Assembly (NCBI RefSeq): GCF_963924675.1
Contig: NC_089221.1
Coordinates: 8,863,851-8,927,850, forward strand
Source: Phocoena phocoena
Lineage: Eukaryota > Chordata > Mammalia > Artiodactyla > Phocoenidae
Reading direction: 5' to 3'
Length of the DNA: 64,000 nucleotides
The notes under the pieces were generated by a model, which made no database searches, was not told the DNA's origin, and saw only the letters and a program-made list of their open reading frames with translations. Every line of letters begins with the position of its first letter. Position 1 is the stretch's first letter. Shown one piece after another: positions 10,713 to 22,030 of this stretch. Made by a program: the position numbers and the translations under genes.

Positions 10713-11275
10713 ATGGCAGGCAGAATTCTGAGACGGCTTCCAAGATTCCCACCCCCACCCCCGTATGTACTCGCCATATAATCTATAATCTCTGCATAGT
10801 CTCATGTCCTTGAGTGTGGGTAGACCTGTGAATACAATCGGATACTTACCGCCTTGGTTCTCTTACATTATATAAGACTCAGAGGTAGCTGACTAGAGAG
10901 AGATTGCCCTGCTGGCTTTCAGATGTCAGCTATCATTACGAGAGGGCCAGGTGTTCAGGCCCTGAGGGTGGCCTCTGGGAGTTGAGAGCGACCTCCTGCT
11001 GACAGCCGGTAAAGAACTGGGGACCTCAGCCCTATGACCGCAAGGAACTGAATTCTGTCAATGACCCTGATGGTTTGGAAGTGAGCCCCGAAGGGAGCCC
11101 TGCGTGTAAGACGAGACAGCGGCCTCAGCCCACACCTCGACGAGGTGTCTCTGCCAGGTGAGCAGAGACTCAAGCCAGCCTGTGCTGGGACTCCCCATCC
11201 TCGAAACCAGCAAGATAATGAACGTGGACCGTTTGAAGCCACTGACTTTGCAACCATGGGTGATACGCAATAGAA
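10713..11275 (+). mobile_element. Old LTR, MLT1/ERVL-related (subfamily unsure)
   Basis: Begins 'atggcaggcagaattctgag' and has the family phrases 'ccttgagtgtgggtagacctgtg', 'tataagactcagaggtagctg', 'gctgacagccggtaaagaactg', 'caaggaactgaattctgtcaa' and an end 'gccactgactttgcaa...gatacgcaatagaaaa'. Sense orientation. A second copy of the same general type lies at 54540-55085. Confidence 0.6.
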
Positions 11276-12069
11276 AAAGAACGCAGTTTCTGACCAAAGT
11301 TCCTCCCAAATTATAAACGAATGAGCGCTGCTGCGCCTTGATTTTGTGGGGTTTTTAAATGATCCCATATTAAAAATGGATGTATATTTTTAAGCTGTAT
11401 TTTTAGATGAATCACACATTCGTTAAAAAAAAAATTGAAAGTCTCTAAAGAACATAGAAAAAAGATGAGCAAAAGATGATCCTTGCTTATTCATAAATGT
11501 GCTCGAAACGTCCATGGCAGTTGCCCGCTCATCACCCTCTGTGTGGCCGGCAGCTTCCCGCAAAGCCCCTCGGGTGGTTTCAGAGCAGGGAGATGTCTCC
11601 CATGAACAGCTTTCCCCGATTCCCCAGACGGCTCGTTTCTGCCAGGTTCTTCCAGCACAGAACCGCAGCCACTTTTCTGCCATTCCATCAGCCCCAGCCG
11701 ACGAGACCCGGATCTCAGCCCTGGCGGTGGGAAGGGGAACGCTTTTCCTTGAGTGCCCCGTCCCAGTGCTGGGGGTCATGGACGCTCCTTACACTTGCTA
11801 TTCAGATACTTTTAGAGTTCTCTTCACTTCTCCCCAGCCAGTTGCTCATACCCAACCCTGTCACAGTGCCTGGTTCTTATACTGCAGTTTACCTGGAGTT
11901 TGTAGATTCTTACATTGAATGACCCTGTCGTTTCTCTCTCTTGATTGGCCCCAGACTGAAGCACCGTTCCCCAGCAGCACGTGGGCACCACGTGCTAACA
12001 GCTGGGTGGATTAATTCAGAGGCCTGAGGTGGCATGGTCCTGTCTCCAAAGAGCAAACGTAATGCCCAT
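11276..12069. other. Unassigned DNA
   Basis: No family recognised. Two overlapping plus-strand frames of about 140 codons (11497-11922) and a minus-strand frame occupy the same bases and show no domain; treated as chance. Confidence 0.35.
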
Positions 12070-12215
12070 GTTAAGTGGACGGAGCACAGGGCTACACATT
12101 AAGAGATTGGTTCCAGACCTGGTTCTACAGCTAAGTGTGGGATTGGAGCAGGTGGGGGAATCATCCAATCTCTCAGTTTCCTCCTCTGTCTCTGTGGCCT
12201 GAAGGTAGTGGGCTG
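12070..12215 (-). mobile_element. MIR SINE fragment, antisense
   Basis: Reads as reverse-orientation MIR: 'gcacagggctacacattaag', 'ggttctacagctaagtgtggg', 'aatctctcagtttcctcctctg'. Confidence 0.6.
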
Positions 12216-12224
12216 CAGGGCCTC

Positions 12225-12760
12225 TGTGTTAGGGTAAGAGCTAAGCTGCCGTGACAAAGCGACTCAAAGAACGCAGACATTTATTCTCTCTCAAATAAGT
12301 CCTTCCGTGAGGGGTCCAAGGTGACAGGGCTGCTCTGCTCCACGGGAGCAGGGCTGCTCAGGGACCTGGGTCCTGTCCATCTTGTTGCTTCATCATCACT
12401 TAGGGAACCATCCTCATCTGTGTGTGTGTGCAGTTCCTGGGATGGTGGAGAGCATGGGGGAGCAGACTCAGAAGTGTGCTGTCACCTCCATTTGCATCCC
12501 AGCGGGGTGCACTTGGTCACATGACCATGCTGACCTGCACAGGAGGTTGGGAAATGGAGCTTTCCAATGGAGCGGCCGTGGGTCCAGCCACAGCCCGATT
12601 ACATGGAAGATGGGGGATGACCATCCATGCCCACCTCCTCTGTGCCAGCTCTTCCAGACTCCTCCACGTGTCACCCAGCCACTGACAGTGAAAGAGGGAA
12701 AACATCCTGTCCACACGGGAAATCCATGTCTCATCATTCTGTGTTGCTAATAAAGTCAAG
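12225..12760. mobile_element. Unclassified old interspersed repeat
   Basis: 'aagagctaagctgccgtgac', 'gcagacatttattctctctc' and 'gtcacatgaccatgctgacc' have the feel of an old LTR or DNA element read antisense. Not assigned. A similar phrase set occurs near 19600-19720. Confidence 0.35.
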
Positions 12761-13117
12761 ATCTGTAGAGATTGCAAGAATGTCCTTTGTTACTGAAGAG
12801 TAAGGAAGTGGCAGGTGCGCCTAACGAAACACTCCCGTGCGTCTGCTGGGGAATACTGACTTTTTTCCTCCAACGTAACAAATTAGAACCCAGCTGGTGT
12901 TTGAGAAGTCTGAGCTAAGGCTTCCTGGATCTGTCTGCATATGGAGCAATAATGAAAAGTGAAGGAAATGAAGAAAAGGGAAGAAAATGATGAGCTTAAA
13001 GAACCCCCGTGTGTCAAGTAAAACGAAGGCTTGGGAATTTTTATTCATTTTCCTCTGGGGTAGGATGGTGTAGGATTTAGGGAGACTGAGGGTTAAAATG
13101 GAGACCTGAAAGTAACT
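12761..13117. other. Unassigned DNA
   Basis: Nothing recognised; A-rich plus strand around 12950-13000. Confidence 0.35.
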
Positions 13118-13310
13118 TCACGTATCTCTAGCACTTCTCTGTGCCAGGCGCTGTTCTAAACCATAGAGGGATAGTTCCTCTAATCCTCGCAATAATATTT
13201 TGAAATGAGAACTTGTTGCCCATTTCAGAGATGTGGAAATGAGCGCAGAGAGAGGAGAAATAACTCGCCCCAAATCACACAGCTAGGAAACAGTGGAGCT
13301 AGGATTTAAA
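13118..13310 (+). mobile_element. MIR SINE
   Basis: 'cacttctctgtgccaggcgctgttctaa', 'ctctaatcctcgcaataat', 'cccatttcagagatgtggaaa' and 'caaatcacacagctaggaaac' are MIR landmarks in order and in sense orientation. Confidence 0.85.
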
Positions 13311-13339
13311 GTTAGATAATTTGGCTCCAGAGTCCATGC

Positions 13340-13715
13340 CAGGGACCAGCAAACTTCTTCTGTAAAGCATCAGCTACTAAGTTTCCTCTCACTGTTGTGG
13401 CCTCTCCCGTTGCGGTGCACAGGCTCCGGACGTGCAGGCCCAGCGGCCACGGCTCATGGGCCCAGCCGCTCTGCGGCATGTGGGATCTTCCTGGACCGGG
13501 GCACGAACCCGTGTCCCCTGCATCGGCAGGCGGACTCTCAACCACTGCGCCACCAGGGAAGCCCCCAGCTAGTAAATATTTTAAGCCCTGCCAGTCACGT
13601 GGTCTCTGTCACAACTACTCAAGTCTGCTGCTGACGAGTGAAAGCTGCCACAGACACGTAGAGACAAATAAGCGTGGCCGTGTTCCAATAAGACTTCACC
13701 TGTGGACACTGTTGA
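13340..13715 (+). mobile_element. hAT-Charlie non-autonomous element (MER58-like), split by a SINE
   Basis: Left part 'cagggaccagcaaacttcttctgtaaag' and right part 'agtaaatattttaagccctgccagtcac', 'ctgtcacaactactcaagtctg', 'gtggccgtgttccaataagac' form one hAT consensus once the CHR SINE at 13384-13563 is left out. The right terminus is not preserved. A second copy in the opposite orientation is at 19347-19520. Confidence 0.7.
13384..13563 (-). mobile_element. CHR-2-type SINE inside a hAT element
   Basis: Antisense short-body CHR SINE, from 'cctctcactgttgtggcctc' to 'ccaccagggaagccc'. Flanks CAGCTACTAA (13371-13380) and CAGCTAGTAA (13566-13575) are a target-site duplication with one mismatch. 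The usual T-run and 'gcggtacgcggg' start are missing at the left, so the SINE tail is truncated. Confidence 0.9.
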
Positions 13716-14597
13716 ATTTCATGTAATTTTCACATGTCAGGAAATATTCTTCTTTAATTTGCTTTCAGCTATTTATAAATGTAACAACAATTCTTAGCTC
13801 AGGCGCTGTTTTGCCCCCCACTGTGCCTGTGCGATTGACCTTGACCTACTGAATCGTGAAGATCTGAAGCATTTCCCGAGTGCTGGCAGCACCAGGCACT
13901 GCGCAAAGCGCTTTCTGTGCCCTGTTCCCTGTTCCACGAACTTGCTGCCTTCAGGGCAGCAGTGAGGAAGGACCCATTACCGTCTTTCATACTTTATACA
14001 TGAAGAAGGCAAAGAGTCCCTAGAAAAGGCGGAAGAGGTTGCGCAGCCGCTGAGGACCAGCGTGGAGACCTGGTCACGGAGCGGCAGGAAGGGCTTGGAC
14101 TGGCAATCAAGGCACTCACAGGATCTGAAAACAATGGTGAAAAGTTCTCTTGATCAGTCTTGTTGGAATGAGAGGAAAGGGAGAGCATACATGCAGAAGA
14201 ATGGGCGGAAGGGACACGTGCCTAATCATCTCGATCATCTCCCGTGGGAAGAAGGTACAGCTGAAGGAGGCGGTGGTCTGACGTGAGCGCTGGAGGACAC
14301 ATGGGCCTTTCACTGACTGCTCAGATGAAGCTCTTCCTGCCACAGGTACAAGCAGAGATGTGTGTGCGAGGGTGGGCTGGCCGGATGGGTTGGGCCAGCA
14401 GAGAGGACGGGCATCAAGCTGGCTTCGTGGCTGCCTTGTCTTGGTCCCCATAGCATTTGTTTCCTAGATGGATCAGCGGGGACCAGAGGGGCCCTGAGCC
14501 TCCTCCAGGTGCCTGAGTGGCAGCCCCAGAGCATCCTTGAAGCCTCCATGAGCTCCCTTCCGGGCTTTCTGTCTCCCAGGTCCTGGTCCCTCTTCCT
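13716..14597. other. Unassigned DNA with a degraded MIR-like piece
   Basis: About 13870-14095 ('cgagtgctggcagcaccaggcac', 'catgaagaaggcaaagag') weakly resembles a sense MIR. The remainder, to the LTR edge, is unassigned. Confidence 0.35.
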
Positions 14598-15047
14598 TGT
14601 TAGTTTCCTAGGGCTGATGTAACGCAGTACCACAGTCTGGAGGGCTTAAAACAAATACAAGCCAATGTACAAATACAAACAAAATGTGTTTTCTCACAGT
14701 TCTGGAGGCAGGAAGTTCTAATCAATCTTGTGCTCCCAAGACTCTAGGGAAGAATCTGTCTTTGTCTCTTCCAGGGTCTGGTGGCTGTTGGCAGTCCCTA
14801 GGGTTCACTGGCTTTGCGGCTGCATCACTGCAGCCTCTGCATCCCTCTGCACACGGCCTTCCCCTCTGTGTGTATTAGTGTGTCTCCTTCTGTTCTCGTT
14901 AGGACAGCAGTCACTGGTCACTCTACTCAAGGATGACCTCATCTCAACTAATCATCTCTGCCAAGACCCTATTTCCAAATAAGGTCACATTCAGAGGTTC
15001 TGGCTGGACATGCATTTTGGGAGGGGACATTATTCAATTCACTACAT
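14598..15047 (-). mobile_element. MLT1 LTR, antisense
   Basis: 'tgttagtttcctagggctgatg', 'cacagttctggaggcaggaag', 'aagaccctatttccaaataagg' and 'attcaattcactaca' are the reverse complement of MLT1. The 5-base flanks 'ttcct' on both sides (14593-14597 and 15048-15052) fit an ERVL target duplication. Around 14645-14690 it carries a small local duplication of 'acaaatacaa'. Confidence 0.88.
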
Positions 15048-15654
15048 TTCCTTACCCCAATATTGCTAGATTCTCATGTCTAAAAAAAGTATTAGTTGGA
15101 GAAAATAAGAATAGTTTTACCCCTTCTCACAGGAGTGAGGAAAGATGGTAAAATGACTGTCAGTTTTGGAAAGAATATGCAGTGCGTTGGAAAGATGTGT
15201 GATGATGACGGTGATGATGTTTTCATATATTAGCAGCCTCCCGTCCTCACAGAGGCGTTAAGAAGATGAATGCCTTGGAAATCTCCTGTGTTCTAGCGCT
15301 GTATTATTACTGTTATTATTATGACTATCCCACTGTTCCCATTTTTGAGGCGGCTGCTGTAATTATGGTAACCGGTTTGGATATTTTAGAAAGATATCAC
15401 GAATGATTAAGCTATACATTAGTCACTTGGACTATGCAGTAGCTCTTCCAAGTTCCAGGAGTATAACTGGGTGGTGGTGAGGGATCTATAATTGTTACTC
15501 CCATGTCATTCACGGAGAAATCGAGACCCACAGAGTTCAAAGACTTGCCCAAGTCCTTGGCGTGGTCAGCGTTAGACGACTCTGGAGCCCAGCACTCCCG
15601 TTGGCAATGACCATCCTCTTTCAAATATTTTTACAGGCTTAGAATGAGGGTTCA
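15048..15654. other. Unassigned DNA with a MIR-like tail
   Basis: 15470-15625 ('ccatgtcattcacggagaaa', 'cccacagagttcaaagacttgccc', 'gacgactctggagcccagcac') resembles the 3' half of a sense MIR. 15180-15400 is AT-rich and not recognised. Confidence 0.4.
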
Positions 15655-15768
15655 GGGACTTCCCTGGTGGTCCAGTGGTTAAGACTCCACGCTCCCAATG
15701 CAGGGGGCATCGGTCGAGGAACTAAGATCCCGCATGCTGCATGGCGTGGCCAAAAAAATAAATAAATA
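15655..15768 (+). mobile_element. Short CHR-type tRNA-derived SINE
   Basis: 'gggacttccctggtggtccag', B-box region 'catcggtcgaggaact', then 'gcatgctgcatggcgtggcc' and an (AAAT)n tail. Same short form as 7169-7290 and 52573-52767. Confidence 0.85.
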
Positions 15769-17300
15769 GAAGAAAATAAACAGGAGAAAAGTTTTTTTAA
15801 AAAAGGAATTTAAAAAGTATTAGAAAAAGAATGGGGGTTCATCGCGGCTCACACGCCCCAAATTTTTCAGGGAGTGGCTTATAAACAGCCATTTGGTCCA
15901 GTGTGCTTGGCAGAGATGCAAATGCAGGGAGGAGGCTCCAGAATTAACACCTTCTCTCTGGAAGTGGAAAGAGAACAGGCAGGGCGGAGGAGGGCCCTTC
16001 ATACTCGACTCCCTGGAAGCTTCAGAGAGCAGAGAGTCCACAAAGGCGGAGGAGCAGGCACTTTTGCTGGAAGGCTGCTTTGGGGACAGCCCTGTGACAC
16101 TTCCCCGGCCACTTTTGTCCGCCTTTCTTGCCTTGTGAATGTTTAAAAATTTTTTTTTTTTTATTGAATGAAAGCTTCTTTAAATTCTACAGTGCTTTAC
16201 AATTTTCAGATGCCTTGTGAATATTTCCTGGGGGCTGGGGTGGACCTCATCCTGAGCTGCTGCCCCACTGTTTCCCCCTGTTGAATGCAAGCCATGACTC
16301 TGCAGTTTACAGGCTGAGCGCTGTCAACTTTTTAAGAGAGCTCTAGGGAAAAAGAAAAATCCACGCTTGTGCCCGGGAGGTGCTAAAAATAGGAAATTGC
16401 TAGCTTCCTGAAGAGCAAATCAATGAATAAATAGGCCATAAACAAATATGGTTATTTCTGCCGGAAGTTTTCTTTTCTTTCAATTGTTCCCTGGAGCTAC
16501 ACAAACACAGATTGATAGGTTTGTTTTCGTTAATTCAAAAAACATTTCTTGGACCCCATCTATGTGCAGGGTGACGCAGCAGCGGGATTTCTGAGAGGTT
16601 GGAGGTTGCCTGAGGCGAATCCTCCTGGGGATGTTAGGAGAGGATGGAGGTCAGGGCCATGCTGAGAACCCCCTCCTCTGTTCCAGAAAATTCCTAAGAA
16701 CCTCTGGGAGTCCGAGCCTCCAGCACCCCACTGTGGTTGCTGAACTAATCCACACTTTGGAATTGAGGCTGTGTGTGCTGGGGTGGGCTGGGGGATAGCA
16801 GGACTCAACATGGGACAGGGTGGTGTAGGCGGTGGGCCTGAGAAAGTCCTCCGCGCCTTATCCTCCAGGCGCACCTGTAAACGTGGTCTTCGTGTTGGGT
16901 GTGTCTGTACAGCCTTGCCTCCAAGTGTGGTCCCAGCCCTGGCATACCTGGGAGCTTGCAGAAACTCACGCCTTTGCCCAGACCTCTGGGACCAGAGCTG
17001 CATTGTCACAAACCCCCTGGGGGATTAGAGCCTGAGAGGACTTGCTCTGGAACTCCACAGCTGGGACTGGCAAATCCCCTCTGGCCTCAAACCTCCCTCC
17101 ACCTTCTGGAGGAGCCGGAGAAGCCGTCTGCTTTGCCTCCAGATCTTCTAGTTCTTCCTTCCAACACCACAGCTCTTAGGAAATCCATCGCACGCAGTGC
17201 AGGCCTGGGTCTTGTCAGGACTGTGAAGGGTCTGAGATTTTGCCTACTTCCAGGTTCACAAGGCAGCCTGTCAGTTTCATGGAGGCTGCCAGATGACAGA
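15769..17300. other. Unassigned DNA with one MEF2-type motif
   Basis: No gene or repeat recognised. 16140-16530 is a non-repetitive AT-rich stretch containing CTAAAAATAG at 16383-16392, a perfect match to the MEF2 core consensus; such matches are also common by chance. 16560-17300 is GC-rich with several overlapping frames, none domain-like. Confidence 0.35.
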
Positions 17301-18283
17301 TGCCAGATGACACAAGATTCCTGGGTCAGGGACAGAGGGCTTTATTCCTCGTCGCATAGCAAGGAGCACGAGATTGTAAAATAGAGGGTATTCATAGAAT
17401 ATCTGAGACAGAGCAAGGCCCACAGATTGGGAAACCACGGCCACTGAAAAGACAGTTTGTTACGCACAGTTCCCAAGAGGAGGGGGCACACACCACACCT
17501 TGGGGGCCACACGGGGAGGCACCGGGGTTGATCGGGGCAGAGGGAGTGAGGGGAACATGGGCAGAAGCCTTTCCTCCAGAGGCAGGAACGAGTGAGGCAA
17601 GGCAGCCGCTTAGGATTGGCTGGCTTGAATAACTTCCATGGGCTCTGGGTGTAGGGGTGACCCTAGTGGTCTGGTACCTGGGCCTGGGTGATCAGGGCAG
17701 GGGACAGTGGCCTGGTGCATGAGGGCCCCATAAAAGAGGTGGTCAGGGTGTGGATTCTGGATTGGTTGGTTTGTATTTGAAAACCACACCCACAGGAGAG
17801 CCACTTACCACATCTAGGAATTGGCTCTGCCTGGGCGGGCACAGTCCCTCCAGGGTCAGCAAGGCCCCAGATGTCAAAGCATCAGACTCCTGAAAATATA
17901 AGACACTGTTAGTACAAGCTTAGTGTTGGCACTGGTTCTTCGTGGGTCCCACAGGGGCGACATGGAGGGCTCAGGGGGTGCTGCCATGCAGTGGGTCTGC
18001 ACCACAGCTGGGGGCCCTGTGCTCAGGGAACGTGCATGTTTTATAATCGGCAGTAAAGAAACACACCCAGCCTGTGCCCCAGGGATGATATTATTTTACC
18101 AGACAATAACCAAGCCACCCTTCTGCAGGGAGACGCCTCCATCCTCCTACCCCTCCTTGTGCAAGGCCGTCTGCTGTACAAACATCCTTGACGGATAGCC
18201 TGCAACAAAAAAGCAGTTTGTGCCTCTGCTCACAGGATGCAGGTACGTGAGAAATACCCTCTATAATTATGCTCTCACCCTCC
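17301..18283. other. Unassigned DNA, possible old LTR
   Basis: 17335-17880 ('agggctttattcctcgtcgcatagc' split by divergence, 'gattggctggcttgaataac', 'gccccataaaagaggtgg') has the feel of a degraded antisense LTR, but I cannot name a family. 17881-18283 is unassigned. Confidence 0.25.
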
Positions 18284-18562
18284 TTCAGTTCATTTCTTGT
18301 CAGGAAATACCCACTGAGCACCTACGGTATGCGGTGCACTTTCTTACTGTTGGAGACACTGTTGTTGACAAGACAGATGAGGTCTCTGCTCTCAGGGGTT
18401 TATGTGAAGGAAGATGAGGGAAACAAGTGAACAGGAGACACAGAGCGTTCGGAGAGTGATGCGTGCTGTGAAGGAAATGTGACGGGTGATGGGATGGAGC
18501 GGTAGGGGGTACAGTCTAGATTGGGTGGTGGGGAAGGCCTCGCTGGTGACTGCGAGCTTTCC
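18284..18562 (-). mobile_element. L2 LINE 3' fragment, antisense
   Basis: 'aatacccactgagcacctacg', 'gagacactgttgttgacaag', 'gatgaggtctctgctctcag' and 'gtggggaaggcctcgctgg' follow the antisense L2 3' end in order. Confidence 0.7.
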
Positions 18563-18569
18563 TGAAGTC

Positions 18570-18751
18570 CAATGATTCTCAGAGAGTGGTCCCTGGACCC
18601 GCAGCATCGGCATCACCTGGAAATACTCTCAAAAGGTAAGTTCCTGGGCTGCCCCAGACCTACTGAATCCGACGCTCTGGGGGTGAGGCCAGCGCTCTGT
18701 GTTTACATGCCCTCCAGGCATTGCGGTTCGCGCTCAAGTTGAGAACCACTG
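18570..18751 (+). mobile_element. MER5A (hAT-Charlie, non-autonomous)
   Basis: Near-complete: 'caatgattctcagagagtgg', 'gcatcggcatcacctgg', 'cagacctactgaatccgacg' and 'caagttgagaaccactg'. Terminal inverted repeats (ca-tgattctca / tgagaaccactg) are still visible. Confidence 0.85.
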
Positions 18752-18799
18752 ATAGAAGCCTTCCTCCACACGGCAGCCTAGTGACGGTTTAAAGGCCTC

Positions 18800-19175
18800 A
18801 TTGAGCCCGCAGCCAGGCCTGACCCGCTCTGGCTCCTGCCCACCCTTCAGGCCTCTTTCCTGCTGGGCTGGCCCTTCCTGTGCTCCAGGAAGTATGCCTC
18901 AGCCTCTGCCGTCACTCTCCCCCCAGGGATGCTCCCTCTCTGCAGCCAGATCTTTCCGACCCTTTGGGCTTCAGCTCAAATGTCTCTCCCAGAGAGGCCC
19001 ACCCCGACCCCATCTACCTTGGACCCCACCGCCCCCCAGGCACTGTCCGCATCACTGTCCTGCCTGTTCCCTGTGCATCAGTTGCCAGGCCTCAGGCTTG
19101 CCTTGTTTACTTCCCAAGTACTGTCTTATTGGCCATCTCCGACAGGGTGTGTCAGATGTCTCCAGCACGCAAGTC
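18800..19175 (+). mobile_element. L2 LINE 3' fragment
   Basis: 'ggcttcagctcaaatgtctctcccagagaggcc' (in two pieces), 'ccccgaccccatctacc' and 'gtctccagcacg' follow the sense L2 3' end. It lies in the opposite orientation to the L2 piece at 18284-18562, so they are separate copies. Confidence 0.7.
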
Positions 19176-19346
19176 AGCTCCTGAGATTTGATACAGGAAC
19201 AAATGAATGATGTTTCATCCTCCCTGTGACGTCCACATCCTTCACCCGTGAGCAATTCAGACACTCTGAGTCTCCAGGGGAACACAACGAACATGGGTGA
19301 GTTGAGGGCCGAGTACCAACCCCTGCTCTCTGGGGCAGGAGGACCA

Positions 19347-19520
19347 GATCCTGCCCACCATCTGCTGTTATGAATAAAGTTTTATTGACACACAGTCACA
19401 GCCACTCATTCACATCGTTCTCTGGCGGCTTTCCTGCAGTGGCTGTGACAGAAATGGTATGGTTCTGGCAGCCAAAAATATTTACTATCTTTACAGAAAA
19501 AGTTTGCTGTCCCCTGTCGT
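19347..19520 (-). mobile_element. hAT-Charlie non-autonomous element (MER58-like), antisense
   Basis: 'tgaataaagttttattgacac', 'agccaaaaatatttactatc' and 'tttacagaaaaagtttgctg' are the reverse complement of the element at 13340-13715. Internal bases are degraded. Confidence 0.7.
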
Positions 19521-20507
19521 GGGCCTTGGAGTCCTCTAGGGGAGCGAGGGTATGGATGGAACAGCAGGGATACCCACTTCCTCCCTGAGGGGGACTCACG
19601 TCACTTCCGCCCGCATTCCACAGGCCCCACCCCTCCGCAAGGGTTGCTGGGAAATGCAGCACCTGGCCGGAAAGCACCGACTGGCAGTGTCCCTGCTCCG
19701 CGGACGAGGAAGTGTATTTGGAGCCACTCCTCTTCATCCTGCTTCTGGTCCCTCCTTCCAAGACGAAAGGAGCTGTCCCTCCGTTCTGAGCCCTCAGAGT
19801 AGAACTAGCAGGTGGGTTTCAAGCGCATCCAGCGCCTCCTCGGTCTTTAGAGATGCAGAAGCAGAGAGTCAGAGCAAGGAGGCGGGGGTCACCGAGGCCC
19901 CCTGGGAGCGTGGGTCGGAGGGCGCTGGGGGAGCCGAACAGAAACGCCAGCGGTGAAAGTTGTGTTATTCATCCTTGTGGTAAACTGATACAAAACTGAG
20001 ATCTTGCTCAACGTTTGCACAGTTCCGGAAAGACTTGGTTGCCAGAAATATTTTGTCTGCCCATTCAGCAGTTCTTGGGCTCTGCTTGGGGGAGATGGGG
20101 CCTCCCTTTCCTCCAGAAGAATGAGCTTCACCGGAAGCACAGGGGCATGAGCGGCTGGACTGTCCAGCCTGCTGTGGTTCCGGCCGGGGACCCACCAGGG
20201 CCACGCGGCACCCAGACTCCTCCTGTGCTCGACAGCCTCCCGTGGAAACGAGCACTGCTCACAACTGTCGACTCTTCTGCACCAAAAAAGGCTTGAGAGC
20301 TCTTCCAGTGAGCTCCCAGTTACCCCTGAAGTCAGTCGAAGTTCTGTCTTTCGTCTCCCTGATGCTCTTGCCAGTCATTCTGTAGATTGCACATTTGCTA
20401 CGTGTAGGGTTTTTTTTTTTCCTTTTGTAAGATTTGAAACTGATGCTTCACCTTTCCTTAAGATATTAAAATAAAAAGTTCTAGAATTCCCTGCCCACGA
20501 AGGTCAG
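19521..20507. other. Unassigned DNA
   Basis: 19560-19720 ('cacgtcacttccgcccgcattcc', 'tgctgggaaatgcagcacc') resembles part of an unclassified old repeat. The rest, including a 134-codon plus frame at 19552-19956, is not recognised. Confidence 0.35.
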
Positions 20508-20725
20508 CCTGGTGTGGTAGTCAAGAGCACAGGTTTTAGAAGGTTAGAGCTGGATGTGAATCCAGGATCCTGGCGAGAATTCACGGTTTAATTCTCTGAA
20601 TGCTGTTCCTATGTCTACAAAACAGAGAAATAGGAATACCTGCTACAGGGTTGTTGTGGGGACTGACTCGATAATGGGGGCTCTGCAGAACCTGCCACCC
20701 AGCAGCGGCTGGTGAATAGTGGCTG
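20508..20725 (-). mobile_element. MIR SINE, antisense
   Basis: 'gtggtagtcaagagcacaggtt', 'gctggatgtgaatccaggatc', 'aacagagaaataggaatacc' and 'cagggttgttgtggggactg' follow the antisense MIR consensus. Confidence 0.75.
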
Positions 20726-21095
20726 TGGTTCCCCGCCCCCATCATGATGTCCTCCTCCCAGGTGCTGGTCTCCTGGCTCCACGACTGGGCAGCCCTGACT
20801 TCCTGGGGTTGTCTGTTACTTAAACCCCTGCCCAGGGGGACCATCCTCTCATGTCCCTGCATGTCCAAACGCTCAGTTCCCTGTGGGTTCTGTGAAATGC
20901 CACCTTCCCTGGATCCTGGTGAGAGGTCACTGCCAGCTCCCCAGGGCACCCAGAGACCAGTTTGTTTTCAGTGCAGGCTGCCCCATGCGGACCTGGAGCT
21001 TGGAGTGCAGTACTCACCATGCTGGCATTCCCAGAGCTCGAGGCACACAGAAGAAGTGGGTGCCCCTCACACCTGTGAAGATGGCCGCTGTGAAA
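20726..21095. other. Unassigned DNA
   Basis: GC-rich, with overlapping frames on both strands. No domain or repeat recognised. Confidence 0.35.
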
Positions 21096-22030
21096 AAAGC
21101 AGAAAATAAGTGATGACGAGTGTGTAGAGAAATTGGAATCCTTGGGCACTATTAGTGGGAATGTAAAATGGTGCAACCACTGTGGAAAATAGTTTCGTTG
21201 TTTCTCAAAAAAACAAACATAGAATTTACTATATGATCCAGCAGTCCCACGTCTGGGCATATACCCAGAAGTACAGAAAGCAGGATCTCAAAGAGATCTT
21301 TATACACCCATGTTCTTTGCAGCATTATTCACGACAGCCAGCAGGTGGAAGCAACCCAAGTGTCCATCAATGGATGAACGGTTAAACAAAATGTGGTCTC
21401 TCCATACAATGGAATGTCAGCCTTAAAAAAAAAAAAAATAAAAGGACATTTTTTTTTTTTTTTTTTTTTTTTTGCGGTACGCGGGCCCCTCACTGCCGTG
21501 GCCTCTCCCGTCGCGAAGCACAGGCTCCGGACGCGCAGGCCCAACGGCCACGGCTCACGGGCCCAACCGCTCCGCGGCACGTGGGATCCTCCCGGACCGG
21601 GAGCACGAACCCGCGTCCCCGCATCGGCAGGCGGACTCCCAACCACTGCGCCACCAGGGAAGCCCTAAAAGGACATTTTGACACAGGGTACAACATGGAT
21701 GAACCTCGAGGACATTATACTAAGTGAAATAAGCCAGTGACAAAAGGGCAAATGAGATATGGTTCCACTTACATAAGGCCCCTTAGAGGAGTTCGTAGAA
21801 ACAGAAAGTATAAGGTGGTTACCAGAGGTTGGGCGGGGTTGGGGGAATGGGAAGTTATTGTTTAATGCGTATAGAATTTCGGTTTGGGATGATGAAAAAA
21901 AATTCGGTTTTGGATAGTGGTGATGGCTGTAAAGCAGTGTGAATAGATTTAATACTACTGCATAAACTGGACACTTAAAAATGGTTAAAATGGTCAATTT
22001 TACGTGTATTTTACCACAATTAAAAATCAA
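21096..22030 (+). mobile_element. L1M 3' end, sense, split by a SINE
   Basis: 'gtggaaaatagtttcgttg', 'gggcatatacccagaagtac', 'tgcagcattattcacgac', 'tgtccatcaatggatgaacgg', 'acatggatgaacctcgag' and 'ggttaaaatggtcaatttta' are the 3' end of an old L1 in order. The CHR SINE at 21453-21665 interrupts it. All frames are broken. Confidence 0.9.
21453..21665 (-). mobile_element. CHR-2-type SINE, CpG-rich, inside L1
   Basis: T-run, 'gcggtacgcgggcccctcac', tRNA-like part 'gcatcggcaggcggactccc', end 'ccaccagggaagccc'. Perfect 14-bp target-site duplication TAAAAGGACATTTT at 21439-21452 and 21666-21679. Many CpGs are intact, suggesting a young insertion. Confidence 0.95.

Noticed and set aside
11497..11922. 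Two overlapping frames of about 140 codons
   Set aside because: They overlap each other and a minus-strand frame over GC-rich DNA; no domain or exon boundary supports either.
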